Source: SXOA01 sp051004015 (GTDB lineage: Bacteria > Planctomycetota > Planctomycetia > Pirellulales > Pirellulaceae). Taken from it: a stretch of DNA of 64,000 bases. The stretch is from positions 72,110 through 136,109 of the forward strand of contig JBPCKT010000029.1 of the NCBI GenBank assembly GCA_051004015.1, given 5' to 3'. The translations under genes and the position numbers were made by a program. Shown in pieces: positions 8,505 through 17,943 of the stretch (its first letter is position 1; the number at the start of each line of letters is the position of its first letter). The notes beneath the pieces are model-generated. The model was given only the letters and a program-made list of their open reading frames with translations. It searched no databases and was not told the origin of the DNA.

Positions 8505-9113
8505 ATGAAACGCCTTTTCCTCGCCGCTCTGTTCGCTGCCGCCTCATTCAGCATTTGCCAGGCCGAAGAAGCCGCCCCCAAGAAAGCCGAAGCCGCTCCC
8601 GCGAAGGAGGCCCCGAAGACGGTGGCTGTTGGCAAACAGGCCCCGGCGTTCAAGATCAAGGATGCCTCGGGCAAGGAAGTGAACTTGGCCGACCTGACCG
8701 CCAAGGGGCCGGTCCTCGTCCGGCTCACCTGCGGCTGCTCGGGGTGCGACAAGGAACTGGCCTACTTCCAGAAGATCAACGAAGCCTACAAGGCCCAGGG
8801 TCTCACCAGCCTGCTCGTGTTCCGCGAACCGGATGACAAGGTGGCCAAGTACGCGGCCGAGAAGAAGCTGGACATGCTCTACGCCGTCGATTCCAAGGGA
8901 GAGGCCTGGAAGGTTTTTGAAACCAAAACCATGCCCACCAACTTCCTAATTGAGAAGGGTGGCAAGATCATCTCCATCGCCGCCGGCTGCGAGCCCAACG
9001 GCCTGATTGCCAACATCGTTTCGGAGAAAGCGGCCAAGGTCGTGGGCGTGGCGGCGGTCGATGTGCAGGCAAAGGAAGCCAAAAAGGCGGAAGCGAAGAT
9101 CGAGAAGAAGTAA
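8505..9113 (+). CDS. Secreted redoxin (AhpC/TSA, thioredoxin-like) protein
   Basis: Protein of 202 residues. A Sec signal (residues 1-20, cut after SICQA) precedes a Lys/Ala/Glu-rich linker and a redoxin domain: VGKQAPAFKIKDASGKEVNL, LVRLTCGCSGCDKELAYFQK and the cis-Pro loop MPTNFLIEKGG. The active-site region has three cysteines (Cys76, Cys78, Cys81) in a CGCSGC arrangement instead of the usual CxxC or a single peroxidatic Cys, so its redox chemistry is not obvious. The ATG at 8493 in the same frame is an alternative start; 8505 gives the cleaner signal peptide. Likely periplasmic thiol-disulfide or peroxide chemistry. Confidence 0.8.
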   Translation: MKRLFLAALFAAASFSICQAEEAAPKKAEAAPAKEAPKTVAVGKQAPAFKIKDASGKEVNLADLTAKGPVLVRLTCGCSGCDKELAYFQKINEAYKAQGLTSLLVFREPDDKVAKYAAEKKLDMLYAVDSKGEAWKVFETKTMPTNFLIEKGGKIISIAAGCEPNGLIANIVSEKAAKVVGVAAVDVQAKEAKKAEAKIEKK

Positions 9114-9115
9114 TC

Positions 9116-9730
9116 CTACTTGGGCGTTGCCCGCTGCATTTCCACAATCCAGCCGGGCGTTTCCCGCAGGTAGGCGAGGATGTGGCGGGAGCGCGTGAAG
9201 TAGTAGAGAGCGTTGAGGCCCTGGAACACCGCGCTCAGGGCGATCACGGTGCCATAGATGGCGACGATGATGAGTTGATAGAAGCGCTGGAATTCTTCTT
9301 GGGAGCCCAGCGCTTGCTGCAATTCGGGGTACTGCTCCAATTCTTTCGACAGCGGTCCCGGGCCGGTCAAACCCTCCACAATCATCCAGAGGCTGTAAAC
9401 GATAATCAGGCCCAGGAAGCCAACCTGGTTCCAGCCGAGAAGCGTGGCGGCCTTGGGGTCAAACGCCAGCAGCAGCCTCTTGCCGCGGAACTCGTTGTAG
9501 GTGACGACGCACAATCCCACGGCTACCAGAAACCCGGCGACGCTAAAGGGAGCAAAGGGAAGCGATAGCAGCGCGAACGCCCCCGTCACCCAGCCGTTGA
9601 AAGCGGCCACGCGGGCGGCCGAACGAATCTTTGCCCCCCGCGCATGGGCCGAGGCGATCTGCTGGTGATGCTCCGCCGAAAGCGGTCCTGCCGATTGTGC
9701 GAGTGCTGCGGGCGAAAGGGCGATGCTCAC
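9116..9730 (-). CDS. Membrane protein of unknown function
   Basis: Protein of 204 residues converging on the redoxin gene with a 2-base gap. It has a polar ~35-residue N-terminus, two hydrophobic helices (about 45-80), a third (about 100-120, GFLGLIIVYSLWMIVEGL), a polar loop with an ELEQYPELQQALGS segment and a fourth helix (about 155-175). The arrangement resembles small planctomycete membrane proteins without named domains. No function is proposed. Confidence 0.7.
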   Translation of the reverse strand: MSIALSPAALAQSAGPLSAEHHQQIASAHARGAKIRSAARVAAFNGWVTGAFALLSLPFAPFSVAGFLVAVGLCVVTYNEFRGKRLLLAFDPKAATLLGWNQVGFLGLIIVYSLWMIVEGLTGPGPLSKELEQYPELQQALGSQEEFQRFYQLIIVAIYGTVIALSAVFQGLNALYYFTRSRHILAYLRETPGWIVEMQRATPK

Positions 9731-9811
9731 GGAGTCCCCCGGCTGCGAGATGGGTGCAGAGAACGGGAAACACTACGTTTGGGAGAGGGAGAAGCAAGTC
9801 TTCCCGGTGCC

Positions 9812-11281
9812 TCACAATTCTTCGTCAACAGTCGGTGGCGCGGTCGGCGGCACGGCGGTCGGGGGAACGGCGTTCGGGGGCGTCGTTGCGGCAGGCCCCA
9901 GCGGCACTCCCGCCGCCGCGGCCACGCGGTCGATGGAGAGAAGCTCGCGCTGCAGGATTTTCAGGGTCGTCTGCAGGAACACCACCACCATGGGACCGAC
10001 GACGATGCCGATGGGACCCAGAGCTTGAATTCCGCCCAACACGCTCAGCAGAGCCAAGAGTGGGTGCAGATTGGATTGCCCGTGCAGGACCATCGGCTTG
10101 ATGAAGTTGTCGGCAGCCGAAACCACTGCTGTGCCGTAGACGGCCAACCCGATCGCATGCGCCAAATGCCCCTCCACGAAATAGAGATAGAGGCAGACGG
10201 GAACCCAGACCGTGGCAGCGCCCGTAAAGGGGACCATCGCAAAGACCATCGTCAGTAGCATCAGCAAGGCCACCGAGTCATGCAGACCGGCAAACCAGAA
10301 GCCGAGGCCCGCGAGCAACCCTTGCACCACCGCGGAGAGGAGTGTGGCGGTGACGACCGCGCGACAGACGCGAACAAATTCCTCCACCAGCTCGCGGACA
10401 TATTTCTCCTCGAGTGGCGACAGTCGCACGACCGTGTTGACCATCGTTTCCCCTTCGGCCAGGAAGAAGAACAGCGAGGCCACGGTGATGATGATTCCGA
10501 TCAGCATCTTCGCCAGGATGGCCAGCGTATCGCCCCCCAGCGAAAGCAGCGGCGAGCCCGCGGAAGAGGTGGCCCTGAGAATCGCTGCCTGGAGCTCATC
10601 GTCGCTGGGGTTGGCCAGTTCCTTCAGCCAGCCCTTGAGTGAGCCCCCCAGATAAGCCCGCCGGTATTGGCGGAATTCCAGGTCCACTTCCCGTACGGCA
10701 TCGTCCTGCTGGAGCGTCTGCGGAGGGGCCGCGCGCAGGGCTTGCAAAGCGGCTCGCAGGGCTTCTTCGGAAGGCGGCTGGGCTTCTGGAACCTCCGCGG
10801 CCGCCTTGGACAGGCGATCAAGCCGGGCCGCAAGGATATCGACTTCCTTGGCGGCTACCTGCGGAATTGCCCCGAGCCTTTGCTGTTCCCGCCAGTTCTT
10901 GAGCACCGCCTCGAACTGGTGCAGATCGACCTTGTCGGGGATGTCCAGGTCGAAGTCTTGGCGCAGTTTCTTGGCTTTTTCGGCAACGTCCGTGGCCTGA
11001 ACCCGCTCCACCACGGATATGCTCTGCACAGCCGCCATCGTCACGACCAGCCCCGCCGGCGCAAGCACCACCAGCAGCACCAGAAACGTGGTCACTCCCG
11101 CCGCCGCGTAGCGATTCTTCCAAAATCTCTCAAGCGCCCAGCGGTACAGCGGCTGAAAGACAACTCCCAAAAGCGCCGCCATGAACAGCGGCAGCAGAAA
11201 GACCGCCATCACCTGGTAAAACAACACCACGATGACGACGAGGATGCCGATCAAAACGGCAAACGACACCAGCCGCGACAT
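9812..11281 (-). CDS. AI-2E family (UPF0118) transporter-like membrane protein
   Basis: Protein of 489 residues of the AI-2E transporter superfamily, proteins with about eight membrane helices. Some members are linked to autoinducer-2 release, others to ion antiport. Helices 1-2 (MSRLVSFAVLIGILVVIVVL), a third, and then an unusually large polar insert of about 170 residues (roughly 95-265) are followed by the conserved C-terminal helices with PFTGAATVWVPVCLY and IGIVVGPMVVVFLQ. The start at 11281 is used because further upstream extension would overlap the DUF1559 gene and has no membrane or family sequence. The C-terminus is Ala/Pro/Thr-rich. Substrate unknown. Confidence 0.82.
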   Translation of the reverse strand: MSRLVSFAVLIGILVVIVVLFYQVMAVFLLPLFMAALLGVVFQPLYRWALERFWKNRYAAAGVTTFLVLLVVLAPAGLVVTMAAVQSISVVERVQATDVAEKAKKLRQDFDLDIPDKVDLHQFEAVLKNWREQQRLGAIPQVAAKEVDILAARLDRLSKAAAEVPEAQPPSEEALRAALQALRAAPPQTLQQDDAVREVDLEFRQYRRAYLGGSLKGWLKELANPSDDELQAAILRATSSAGSPLLSLGGDTLAILAKMLIGIIITVASLFFFLAEGETMVNTVVRLSPLEEKYVRELVEEFVRVCRAVVTATLLSAVVQGLLAGLGFWFAGLHDSVALLMLLTMVFAMVPFTGAATVWVPVCLYLYFVEGHLAHAIGLAVYGTAVVSAADNFIKPMVLHGQSNLHPLLALLSVLGGIQALGPIGIVVGPMVVVFLQTTLKILQRELLSIDRVAAAAGVPLGPAATTPPNAVPPTAVPPTAPPTVDEEL

Positions 11282-11454
11282 AATTCGCTCCGGGCGGGTG
11301 GAAGTCTTTCCATCCGCGATAAACGGGGCGACGAAGGCCCCGAAAGCTATTCGATACCCGCTGGCGAGTATTGTAGCGGCAAAGGGGAGTGCGCGGCGGG
11401 GAGGCGGCGGCTTTCGGGCGGAAAACTTCGCCGCGGGAGGTTCGAATGAGCGGG

Positions 11455-12477
<1,023 letters not shown>

Positions 12478-12537
12478 AGCGGAATCCTTGTGGGGGAATT
12501 GGCCGGAAACTCAATACCGAGCCGTTTGTCAAGATAT

Positions 12538-12552
12538 TGAGAATCGTTATCA
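12538..12552. promoter_or_regulatory. Candidate Fur box
   Basis: TGAGAATCGTTATCA matches the 7-1-7 Fur consensus TGATAAT-N-ATTATCA at 12 of 14 defined positions and is itself nearly palindromic. It lies in the 255-bp divergent interval between the DUF1559 gene (start 12477) and the asparagine-synthase-like gene (start 12733), so it could make either or both iron-regulated. Prediction only. Confidence 0.45.
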
Positions 12553-12732
12553 ATAACGGCTTCGATTCTACGGCAATCACTTCGCCTGTCAACTGCCCGA
12601 TCGCATTTTCTCCTAAAGCACGCTGCATCAAGGAATTGCGTACGGCTGCTGAACCCGGTAACTTGAAACCGCGTAGTTGCGCCGGGCGAATTAATCCCTG
12701 CCTTCGCTACATTTCTCCGGAAAGAACGAGCC

Positions 12733-14058
12733 ATGCACGCATACCCTGTCAAGAAGCTCGTCAACCTCCTCGACCCGGCCGCCAATGTTCTGCTCGGCAC
12801 GACGAAACAGGCCGCCGAAGCCGCAGTTGCCTCCGGCGATGCGGAGCAAGTCCGCAGAATTGGCGGCCAGTTCGCCATTGTTCAGCAGGTGGGGAGTCTA
12901 GTGCGGATGGCGCGCTCCATTGGTCGGCCGATGAGATACTTTCTGGCCAAGCAAGTAGATGGCCCGCTGCTGGTCGTGGCCGAGCGGATGGATGAAATCA
13001 AAGCCCATTTGGAATCACTCGGCCTGGGCGGCCAATTCCATCCGTCGTACACGCGGATGGTCCCCGCGCACTACATCGTCGAAATCGCGCTCGTGGGCTG
13101 CCCGGATCCCAGCCCGCAATGCACGCGGTACTTCACGCCGCAGCGGAACACGCTGCCGGCGGACTTGGGGGTCATCGGCCGGGCCTATATCGGCGCGCTG
13201 GCCGAAGAGTGCAATCGCTGGCTCGACCAGGTTCCCAGCAGCGAACCCCTCGGCGTCCTCTTTTCCGGCGGCATCGATAGTGGCGCGGTGTTTCTCGTGC
13301 TCTATCATCTGCTGCGAAAGCGCGGTGAATCCCCCGCTCGGTTGAAAGCGTTCACGCTCTCCATTGATGGCACCGGTGCCGACGCGGCGCAAGCCGAGCG
13401 ATTCCTGGGAGAGCTCGACCTGGGAATGTTCCTGGAAGTCATCGAAGCCCCGCGAGCAGCGGTCGATTACCGCGAGGTCATCCGCATCACCGAAGATTAC
13501 AAACCGCTCGATGTGCAGTCTGCCGCCATGGGGCTGGCCCTCTGCCGAGGAATCCGCGATCGCTATCCCCACTGGAAATACCTGGTCGATGGCGACGGTG
13601 GCGATGAGAACCTCAAGGACTACCCCATCGAGGAAAACTCGGAGTTGACCATCCGCAGCGTCCTCAATAACCCCCTGCTCTATCACGAAGGCTGGGGAGT
13701 CTTCGCGGTGAAACACTCCCTCACCTACAGCGGCGGCCAAAGCCGCGGTCATGTCCGCACTTATGCCCCCGCCCGCTCGCTGGGCTTTTCTGGCTTCAGT
13801 CCCTTTGCACTGCCCAGCGTCATCGGCGTCTCCGAGGCCATACCCTTCATCGAGCTCACCGGCTGGAGCAATGAAAAACTGTATGCCCTAAAAGGCGAGG
13901 TCGTCCGCCGTGGCGTGGAAGCGATCACCGGCCTGACGATGCCAGTCTTTGAAAAACGCCGCTTTCAGCACGGAGCAGCCGGCGCTGGGGGTTTCGAGGC
14001 GATTTTCCCCCAGGATGAGGCGGATTACCGCAAAGCGTTCGCGGCTTTGCACGAGTAA
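12733..14058 (+). CDS. Asparagine-synthase-like ATP-pyrophosphatase
   Basis: Protein of 441 residues whose central and C-terminal part resembles the asparagine synthase domain. The PP-loop SGGIDSG is at residues 178-184, followed by FTLSIDG and VDGDGGDENLKDYP, which parallels the DG-x-DE segment of the synthetase site. Enzymes of this fold adenylate a carboxylate and couple it to an amine. The N-terminal half is not a normal glutaminase: there is no Cys at position 2, so glutamine hydrolysis is unlikely, and amide or lactam formation with another amine is more plausible. It is followed after 6 nt by a radical SAM gene, and then a flavoenzyme, suggesting a biosynthetic operon. Natural-product beta-lactam synthetases share this domain logic, but I do not claim that product. 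Confidence 0.75.
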   Translation: MHAYPVKKLVNLLDPAANVLLGTTKQAAEAAVASGDAEQVRRIGGQFAIVQQVGSLVRMARSIGRPMRYFLAKQVDGPLLVVAERMDEIKAHLESLGLGGQFHPSYTRMVPAHYIVEIALVGCPDPSPQCTRYFTPQRNTLPADLGVIGRAYIGALAEECNRWLDQVPSSEPLGVLFSGGIDSGAVFLVLYHLLRKRGESPARLKAFTLSIDGTGADAAQAERFLGELDLGMFLEVIEAPRAAVDYREVIRITEDYKPLDVQSAAMGLALCRGIRDRYPHWKYLVDGDGGDENLKDYPIEENSELTIRSVLNNPLLYHEGWGVFAVKHSLTYSGGQSRGHVRTYAPARSLGFSGFSPFALPSVIGVSEAIPFIELTGWSNEKLYALKGEVVRRGVEAITGLTMPVFEKRRFQHGAAGAGGFEAIFPQDEADYRKAFAALHE

Positions 14059-14064
14059 CACTCC

Positions 14065-15024
14065 ATGCCCGCGGTCTCTCGCCATGATTTGCTGGCCTCA
14101 CGCGGGCCCAAGAACAGCGTCGATCCCCGCCGCCCGTACGCCTTCCTCGTGGAACAAGAACGCTCCGCCGTGGGCCAGTTGGAAGATGTAGCGACCATCT
14201 TCCTGACCAACAAGGAATGCCCCTTCTCCTGCGTCTACTGCGACCTTTGGAAAAACACCACCGATCGCCCCGTGCAGCCGGGAGACATTCCGGCTCAAAT
14301 CGATTACGCCCTCAGCCGCCTCCCGTCGACGACCTCGATCAAGCTCTATAACAGCGGCAACTTCTTCGACCCGCAAGCAATTCCGCAGGAGGATTTTCCC
14401 GCCATTATCGAGCGGGTGAAGTCCTTCGAGCGTGTCATCGTCGAAAATCATCCGTCTCTCGTCAGCGAAAAGTGTGTCCGCTTTCGCGACCAATTAGGGA
14501 CGGAGCTGGAAATCGCGATGGGGCTGGAAACCGTTCACCCCACTGTTCTGCCGCGGCTCCACAAGCAGATGACCGTGGATGACTTTTGCCATGCCGCCAG
14601 TTTTCTTCGCCGGCACGGCATTCACGTTCGCGCCTTTATCCTGTTGATGCCGCCCTTCATGCCCGCGGACGAGGCTGTACGCTGGGCCGCCCGTTCCGTC
14701 GCCACGGCAGTGGAAGCTGGAGCAGGATGCAGCGCCATCATTCCCACTCGCGGCGGAAACGGCCTGATGGAGCAATTTGCCCTCCTGGGGCAATTCTCGC
14801 CTCCCACGCTGGCGATGCTCGAAGATTCCTTCGCCGCCTCTCTCGCCCTCCCTGAGTTAAAAACCCCCCATTCCAGCCGCATCTTTGTCGACCTCTGGGA
14901 CCTCGAAAAGCTTTACACTTGCTCCCACTGCGGCCCCCAACGCAAGGCGCGCCTTGCGCAGATGAATCACAATCAGCAACTGCTCTCTGAAATTGCCTGC
15001 CACTGCCTGACCCCTGGCCCCTGA
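14065..15024 (+). CDS. Radical SAM enzyme
   Basis: Protein of 319 residues. The [4Fe-4S]/SAM-binding triad CxxxCxxC is present as CPFSCVYCD (Cys52, Cys56, Cys59), preceded by a strand ending FLTNK. The segment IKLYNSGNFFDP and the helix-strand alternation fit a partial TIM barrel. The layout, with a C-terminal CSHCG near residue 291, recalls the Elp3-like MJ1487/RaSEA group, which in archaea acts in archaeosine formation, but that tRNA role is unlikely here and a different substrate is implied. It starts 6 nt after the asparagine-synthase-like gene and ends 18 nt before the flavoenzyme, so the three are almost surely one transcript. Confidence 0.85.
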   Translation: MPAVSRHDLLASRGPKNSVDPRRPYAFLVEQERSAVGQLEDVATIFLTNKECPFSCVYCDLWKNTTDRPVQPGDIPAQIDYALSRLPSTTSIKLYNSGNFFDPQAIPQEDFPAIIERVKSFERVIVENHPSLVSEKCVRFRDQLGTELEIAMGLETVHPTVLPRLHKQMTVDDFCHAASFLRRHGIHVRAFILLMPPFMPADEAVRWAARSVATAVEAGAGCSAIIPTRGGNGLMEQFALLGQFSPPTLAMLEDSFAASLALPELKTPHSSRIFVDLWDLEKLYTCSHCGPQRKARLAQMNHNQQLLSEIACHCLTPGP

Positions 15025-15042
15025 CTCCTGGCTCCTGCCCCC

Positions 15043-16560
15043 ATGCTCTCCCCCGACGTCGCCATCATCGGCTCCGGCTTTGCTGGCAGTCTCATGTCGC
15101 TGCTGCTCACCCGTCTGGGGCGAACCTGCGTCGTCGTGGACCGGCAGTCGCATCCGCGATTTGTCATTGGCGAATCGAGCACGCCCCTGGCGGACATGGC
15201 ACTGCGAGACATCGCCAAAAGATACGACCTGCCGCGGTTCGCGCCGCTTTCCAAGTACGGCACCTGGATGGCCGCCTATCCGCACGTGATGAGGGGCCTT
15301 AAGCGCGGCTTCAGCTACTTCGCCCACGAGCCGCACCAGCCGTTTGTGCCGCGGCCCGACCATGCCAATGAGCTGCTCGTCGCCGCCAGTACGGACGACG
15401 CGACTTCCGACACCCACTGGCTCCGCAGCGAAGTCGACATGTTTTTTGCTAGCGAAGCTGTCGCTGGGGGAGTGCCGCTGTTTGAGAATACGATGCTAAC
15501 GCGAATTGAGCATACCCAAAGTGGCTGGGAACTATCCGGCCATCGCGGACTCGACGGGCAAGGGGATGAGATCAACATCCGAGCCCGCTTCGTTATCGAC
15601 GCCAGCGGCGAAGGGAAGGTTCTGGCCCGCACGCTTGGCATCGGTGATGACAAGCATCTCCTGAAAACAAACTCGCGACCGCTTTATGCCCATTTCAAAT
15701 ACCTGACCCCCTGGCGGGAAATGCTCGTGGAGCGGGCCGCCACGGTGCAGGACCATCCCTTCGACTGCGACCGGGCCGCTTTGCACCAGGTCTTTCGCGG
15801 GGCCTGGATGTGGCAACTGCGGTTCGATAGCGAAGTGGTGAGCGCGGGCTTCGCCATCGACGCTGGCCGGCATCCGCTCGACGAATCGCGTACGCCACGG
15901 CAGGAGTGGGACGGCTGGATGGAGCAGTACCCGACGCTCCGCGAGCAGTTCTCCCGTGCCGAAATCGTCAACCCGCCGCGCGGCCTGGTCCGCGGCCCCC
16001 GCATGCAGCGACTGATGGCTCAGGGTGCCGGCCAGGACTGGGTCATGCTTCCGCACACCGCCGGCTTCATCGATCCGCTCCACAGCAGCGGCATCGCCCA
16101 CTCGCTGTTCGGCATCGAGCGCCTGGCGGCCATTTTTGAACAGCATTGGGGGAGAGAAACGCTCGCCGCCGAGTTGCAGGAGTACGCTCGCATTGTCCGC
16201 ACCGAAACGCAGCTCATCGATCTCCTCGTCGCCGGCTGCTACGCGGGAATGGTCGACTTCCGTCTCTTTACGGCCATGTGCATGTTCTACTTCGCCGGCA
16301 CCATCGCCTGCGAACGGGCCCGCTCCGACAGCCCCTTCCATCCCGAACGCTACTTCCTCAACGCCAACGACTCCGCCTTTCGTCAGGCCGCCACCACCGG
16401 CTATGGCCGACTGCAAGAGTTGCTCGCCTCCAGTCTCACCGACCGCGACATCGACTCTTTCACGGACTTCACCCGCGACCTCATCGCTCCCTGGAACGCA
16501 GCCAACCTAATGAATCCCGCTGCCCAAAATATGTACCGCCACACGGCCGCAAAAAAATGA
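15043..16560 (+). CDS. FAD-dependent halogenase-like/geranylgeranyl-reductase-like oxidoreductase
   Basis: Protein of 505 residues beginning with a Rossmann dinucleotide motif (VAIIGSGFAGS, residues 7-16) and an early GES-type motif (RFVIGESSTPLAD), as in FAD-dependent tryptophan halogenases and related group A monooxygenases. RFVIDASGEGKVLAR and the C-terminal HTAGFIDPLHSSGIAHS (second FAD contact) support this. The WxWxIP motif that marks halogenases is replaced by WMWQL, so halogenation is not assured and a hydroxylase or reductase role is possible. It is the last gene of the three-gene biosynthetic set, and a hairpin lies just downstream. Confidence 0.82.
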   Translation: MLSPDVAIIGSGFAGSLMSLLLTRLGRTCVVVDRQSHPRFVIGESSTPLADMALRDIAKRYDLPRFAPLSKYGTWMAAYPHVMRGLKRGFSYFAHEPHQPFVPRPDHANELLVAASTDDATSDTHWLRSEVDMFFASEAVAGGVPLFENTMLTRIEHTQSGWELSGHRGLDGQGDEINIRARFVIDASGEGKVLARTLGIGDDKHLLKTNSRPLYAHFKYLTPWREMLVERAATVQDHPFDCDRAALHQVFRGAWMWQLRFDSEVVSAGFAIDAGRHPLDESRTPRQEWDGWMEQYPTLREQFSRAEIVNPPRGLVRGPRMQRLMAQGAGQDWVMLPHTAGFIDPLHSSGIAHSLFGIERLAAIFEQHWGRETLAAELQEYARIVRTETQLIDLLVAGCYAGMVDFRLFTAMCMFYFAGTIACERARSDSPFHPERYFLNANDSAFRQAATTGYGRLQELLASSLTDRDIDSFTDFTRDLIAPWNAANLMNPAAQNMYRHTAAKK

Positions 16561-16572
16561 CAAGAAACAGAA

Positions 16573-16607
16573 AACGCGTCCCGAGCCGGAAAGGCCCTGG
16601 ACGCGTT
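16573..16607 (-). terminator. Hairpin terminator between convergent genes
   Basis: 9-bp arms AACGCGTCC (16573-16581) and GGACGCGTT (16599-16607) lie between the convergent flavoenzyme and lipoprotein genes. On the minus strand the stem is followed by a T-rich tail (TTTTCTGTTTCTTG), which fits an intrinsic terminator for the minus-strand gene at 16640. It may also stop plus-strand transcripts. Confidence 0.6.
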
Positions 16608-16639
16608 GGAGATGGTTTCGATCCTTAGTTCGCGGACCT

Positions 16640-17215
16640 TTAGAAGTTCGCTCCCGCACCCGTGTCGATATTCCCCACCATGTGGAAGTGGTTGTGGTCG
16701 ATGTAGATGACTTCCTGCGAATCTTCGTCCGTCAGGGTGTGCGGCACCGGCCAGCCGACCCGTTTGACCTCGGTGTAGTAAATGGTGCACTTGTAGTGGG
16801 CGTGGTGCAACTGAACGGGGCCGATGAGCGGCACGACGCGGGGGGGATCGATGTAGTCGGCGATTTTCTCCTTGACGATGCGGACGTTGTTCCGCTGGAT
16901 TTCGTGCAAGAAGGGGAGGCCCCCTTGGACCGGGTTGGCCTTCTCCCAGGCCCGGACGACTTCGTCATCGCTGGGAGGGTCCAGGGCCTCGGCCGGTGCA
17001 CCCGGCACCAGCGGTCCCAGGATGGGTGCCCGGTCGTAGCGCTCATGGCTCCAGAATTCGTCTTCCTTCTTCTTCTGGAAGTAGGGGCTGACCGGGATGG
17101 GGATCCCCAGAGCTCCCATGTGCGGGCCCGACTTCAGCCCCACGCAACCCGTGCTGGAAAACGATGCCGCGGCCAGCATGAGTCCGAGAGTCGCAATGAC
17201 CATCCTGTGAGACAT
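16640..17215 (-). CDS. Lipoprotein of unknown function
   Basis: Protein of 191 residues starting at 17215 with a clear lipoprotein signal: basic MSHRM, a hydrophobic stretch and a lipobox-like SSTGC near residue 24. The mature part has conserved-looking tryptophan/proline patches (PYFQKKKEDEFWSHERYDRAP), a helix with HEIQRNNVRIVKEKIADY and a C-terminal beta-rich half with KCTIYYTEVKRV and IDHNHFHMVG. This pattern is seen in small planctomycete lipoproteins of unknown role. A longer in-frame extension to 17608 only reads through intergenic repeat sequence and is discarded. Confidence 0.8.
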   Translation of the reverse strand: MSHRMVIATLGLMLAAASFSSTGCVGLKSGPHMGALGIPIPVSPYFQKKKEDEFWSHERYDRAPILGPLVPGAPAEALDPPSDDEVVRAWEKANPVQGGLPFLHEIQRNNVRIVKEKIADYIDPPRVVPLIGPVQLHHAHYKCTIYYTEVKRVGWPVPHTLTDEDSQEVIYIDHNHFHMVGNIDTGAGANF

Positions 17216-17686
17216 GACATTCCTCGGTGGATCAAATTGCCGGAGTTGCTCCGGCCGCTGCGGGTTGCCTTGCCCGTGGTAGTGGCGAAGTGTTCCAAGG
17301 GAATCCGCGCGGGTAATGCCCGGCGCTATCCAGACGTATTTATCGTGTGAAGCTGTAACGAACTTGCGGATTTTTCCGGTCGTAGGGAAAAAAGAGGGAG
17401 AAGGGGGTGCTAGCAAAATCGCACGATTCCCGTAGTTAACGCCAAGGCGCAAAGGCGCGAAGTCGCAAAGGTGAAGAAAGTAGATGCAGAGGATTTCAGC
17501 CTTTCGCACGAACTTCTGAGCTGCGGATGATTGTCCGCCATATCTGGCATCCTTTCCCCCTTTCGGGGCTTTCCTTTGCTCCTTCGCGCCTTTGCGCCTT
17601 TGCGTCAAAAAGAGTGACGGGGACGGGCTTTACAGCCGCAAAAGAAATGGCATATTAGAAGGCTGCCGCCAGACAAGCGGCGGTAG
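17216..17686. other. Gene-free interval upstream of tRNA-Gly
   Basis: No convincing gene. It holds the upstream region of the 17215 lipoprotein gene, an imperfect 34-bp inverted repeat (17436-17607, listed separately), and the promoter region of the tRNA. Sequence near 17636-17660 (AAAAGAAATGGCATATTAGA) is AT-rich and is the likeliest tRNA promoter area. Confidence 0.5.
17436..17607. repeat. Long imperfect inverted repeat (GGCGCAAAGGCGCGAAG)
   Basis: The arm at 17436-17470 is complementary to 17574-17607 at about 29 of 34 positions. The shared core is GGCGCAAAGGCGCGAAG and its complement CTTCGCGCCTTTGCGCC. The ~100-bp spacer has no coding signal. It resembles dispersed non-coding palindromes of planctomycetes, and no transposase is associated. 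Confidence 0.6.
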
Positions 17687-17759
17687 GCGGGTGTAGCTCA
17701 GTTGGTAGAGCACCACGTTGCCAACGTGGTTGTCGTGAGTTCGAATCTCATCACCCGCT
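17687..17759 (+). tRNA. tRNA-Gly (anticodon GCC)
   Basis: A 73-nt cloverleaf: acceptor GCGGGTG paired with CACCCGC, D-arm GCTCAGTTGGTAGAGC, anticodon arm CCACG-TTGCCAA-CGTGG with anticodon GCC, T-arm with GTTCGAATC, and discriminator T. CCA is not encoded. It lies alone upstream of tig and is followed by its own hairpin terminator. Confidence 0.97.
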
Positions 17760-17795
17760 CCTTGCTAAATAACCGCTGACCGTCGGCCCAACGTG

Positions 17796-17842
17796 CCCGA
17801 AGTCCGGCGAGGGGACCTCGCCCATCTTCGGGTTTGCTGTTT
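17796..17842 (+). terminator. Intrinsic terminator after tRNA-Gly
   Basis: Nested stem: CCCGAAG (17796-17802) with CTTCGGG (17826-17832), and an inner GGCGAGG/CCTCGCC stem, followed by the T-rich TTTGCTGTTTT. The position 37 nt after the tRNA suits termination of that transcript. Confidence 0.7.
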
Positions 17843-17943
17843 TAATGGGGCGTGCAGGCTGTCATGACGCCGGCGGAGGCGCAAGAGTTGCCCCGCGCTG
17901 GCGCCCAGTTGATCCCTTTCAGTCCTTTTGACCTCTCACTGCC

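Noticed and set aside
15043..16560. Calling the flavoenzyme a true halogenase
   Set aside because: The WxWxIP motif is absent; WMWQL stands at that place.
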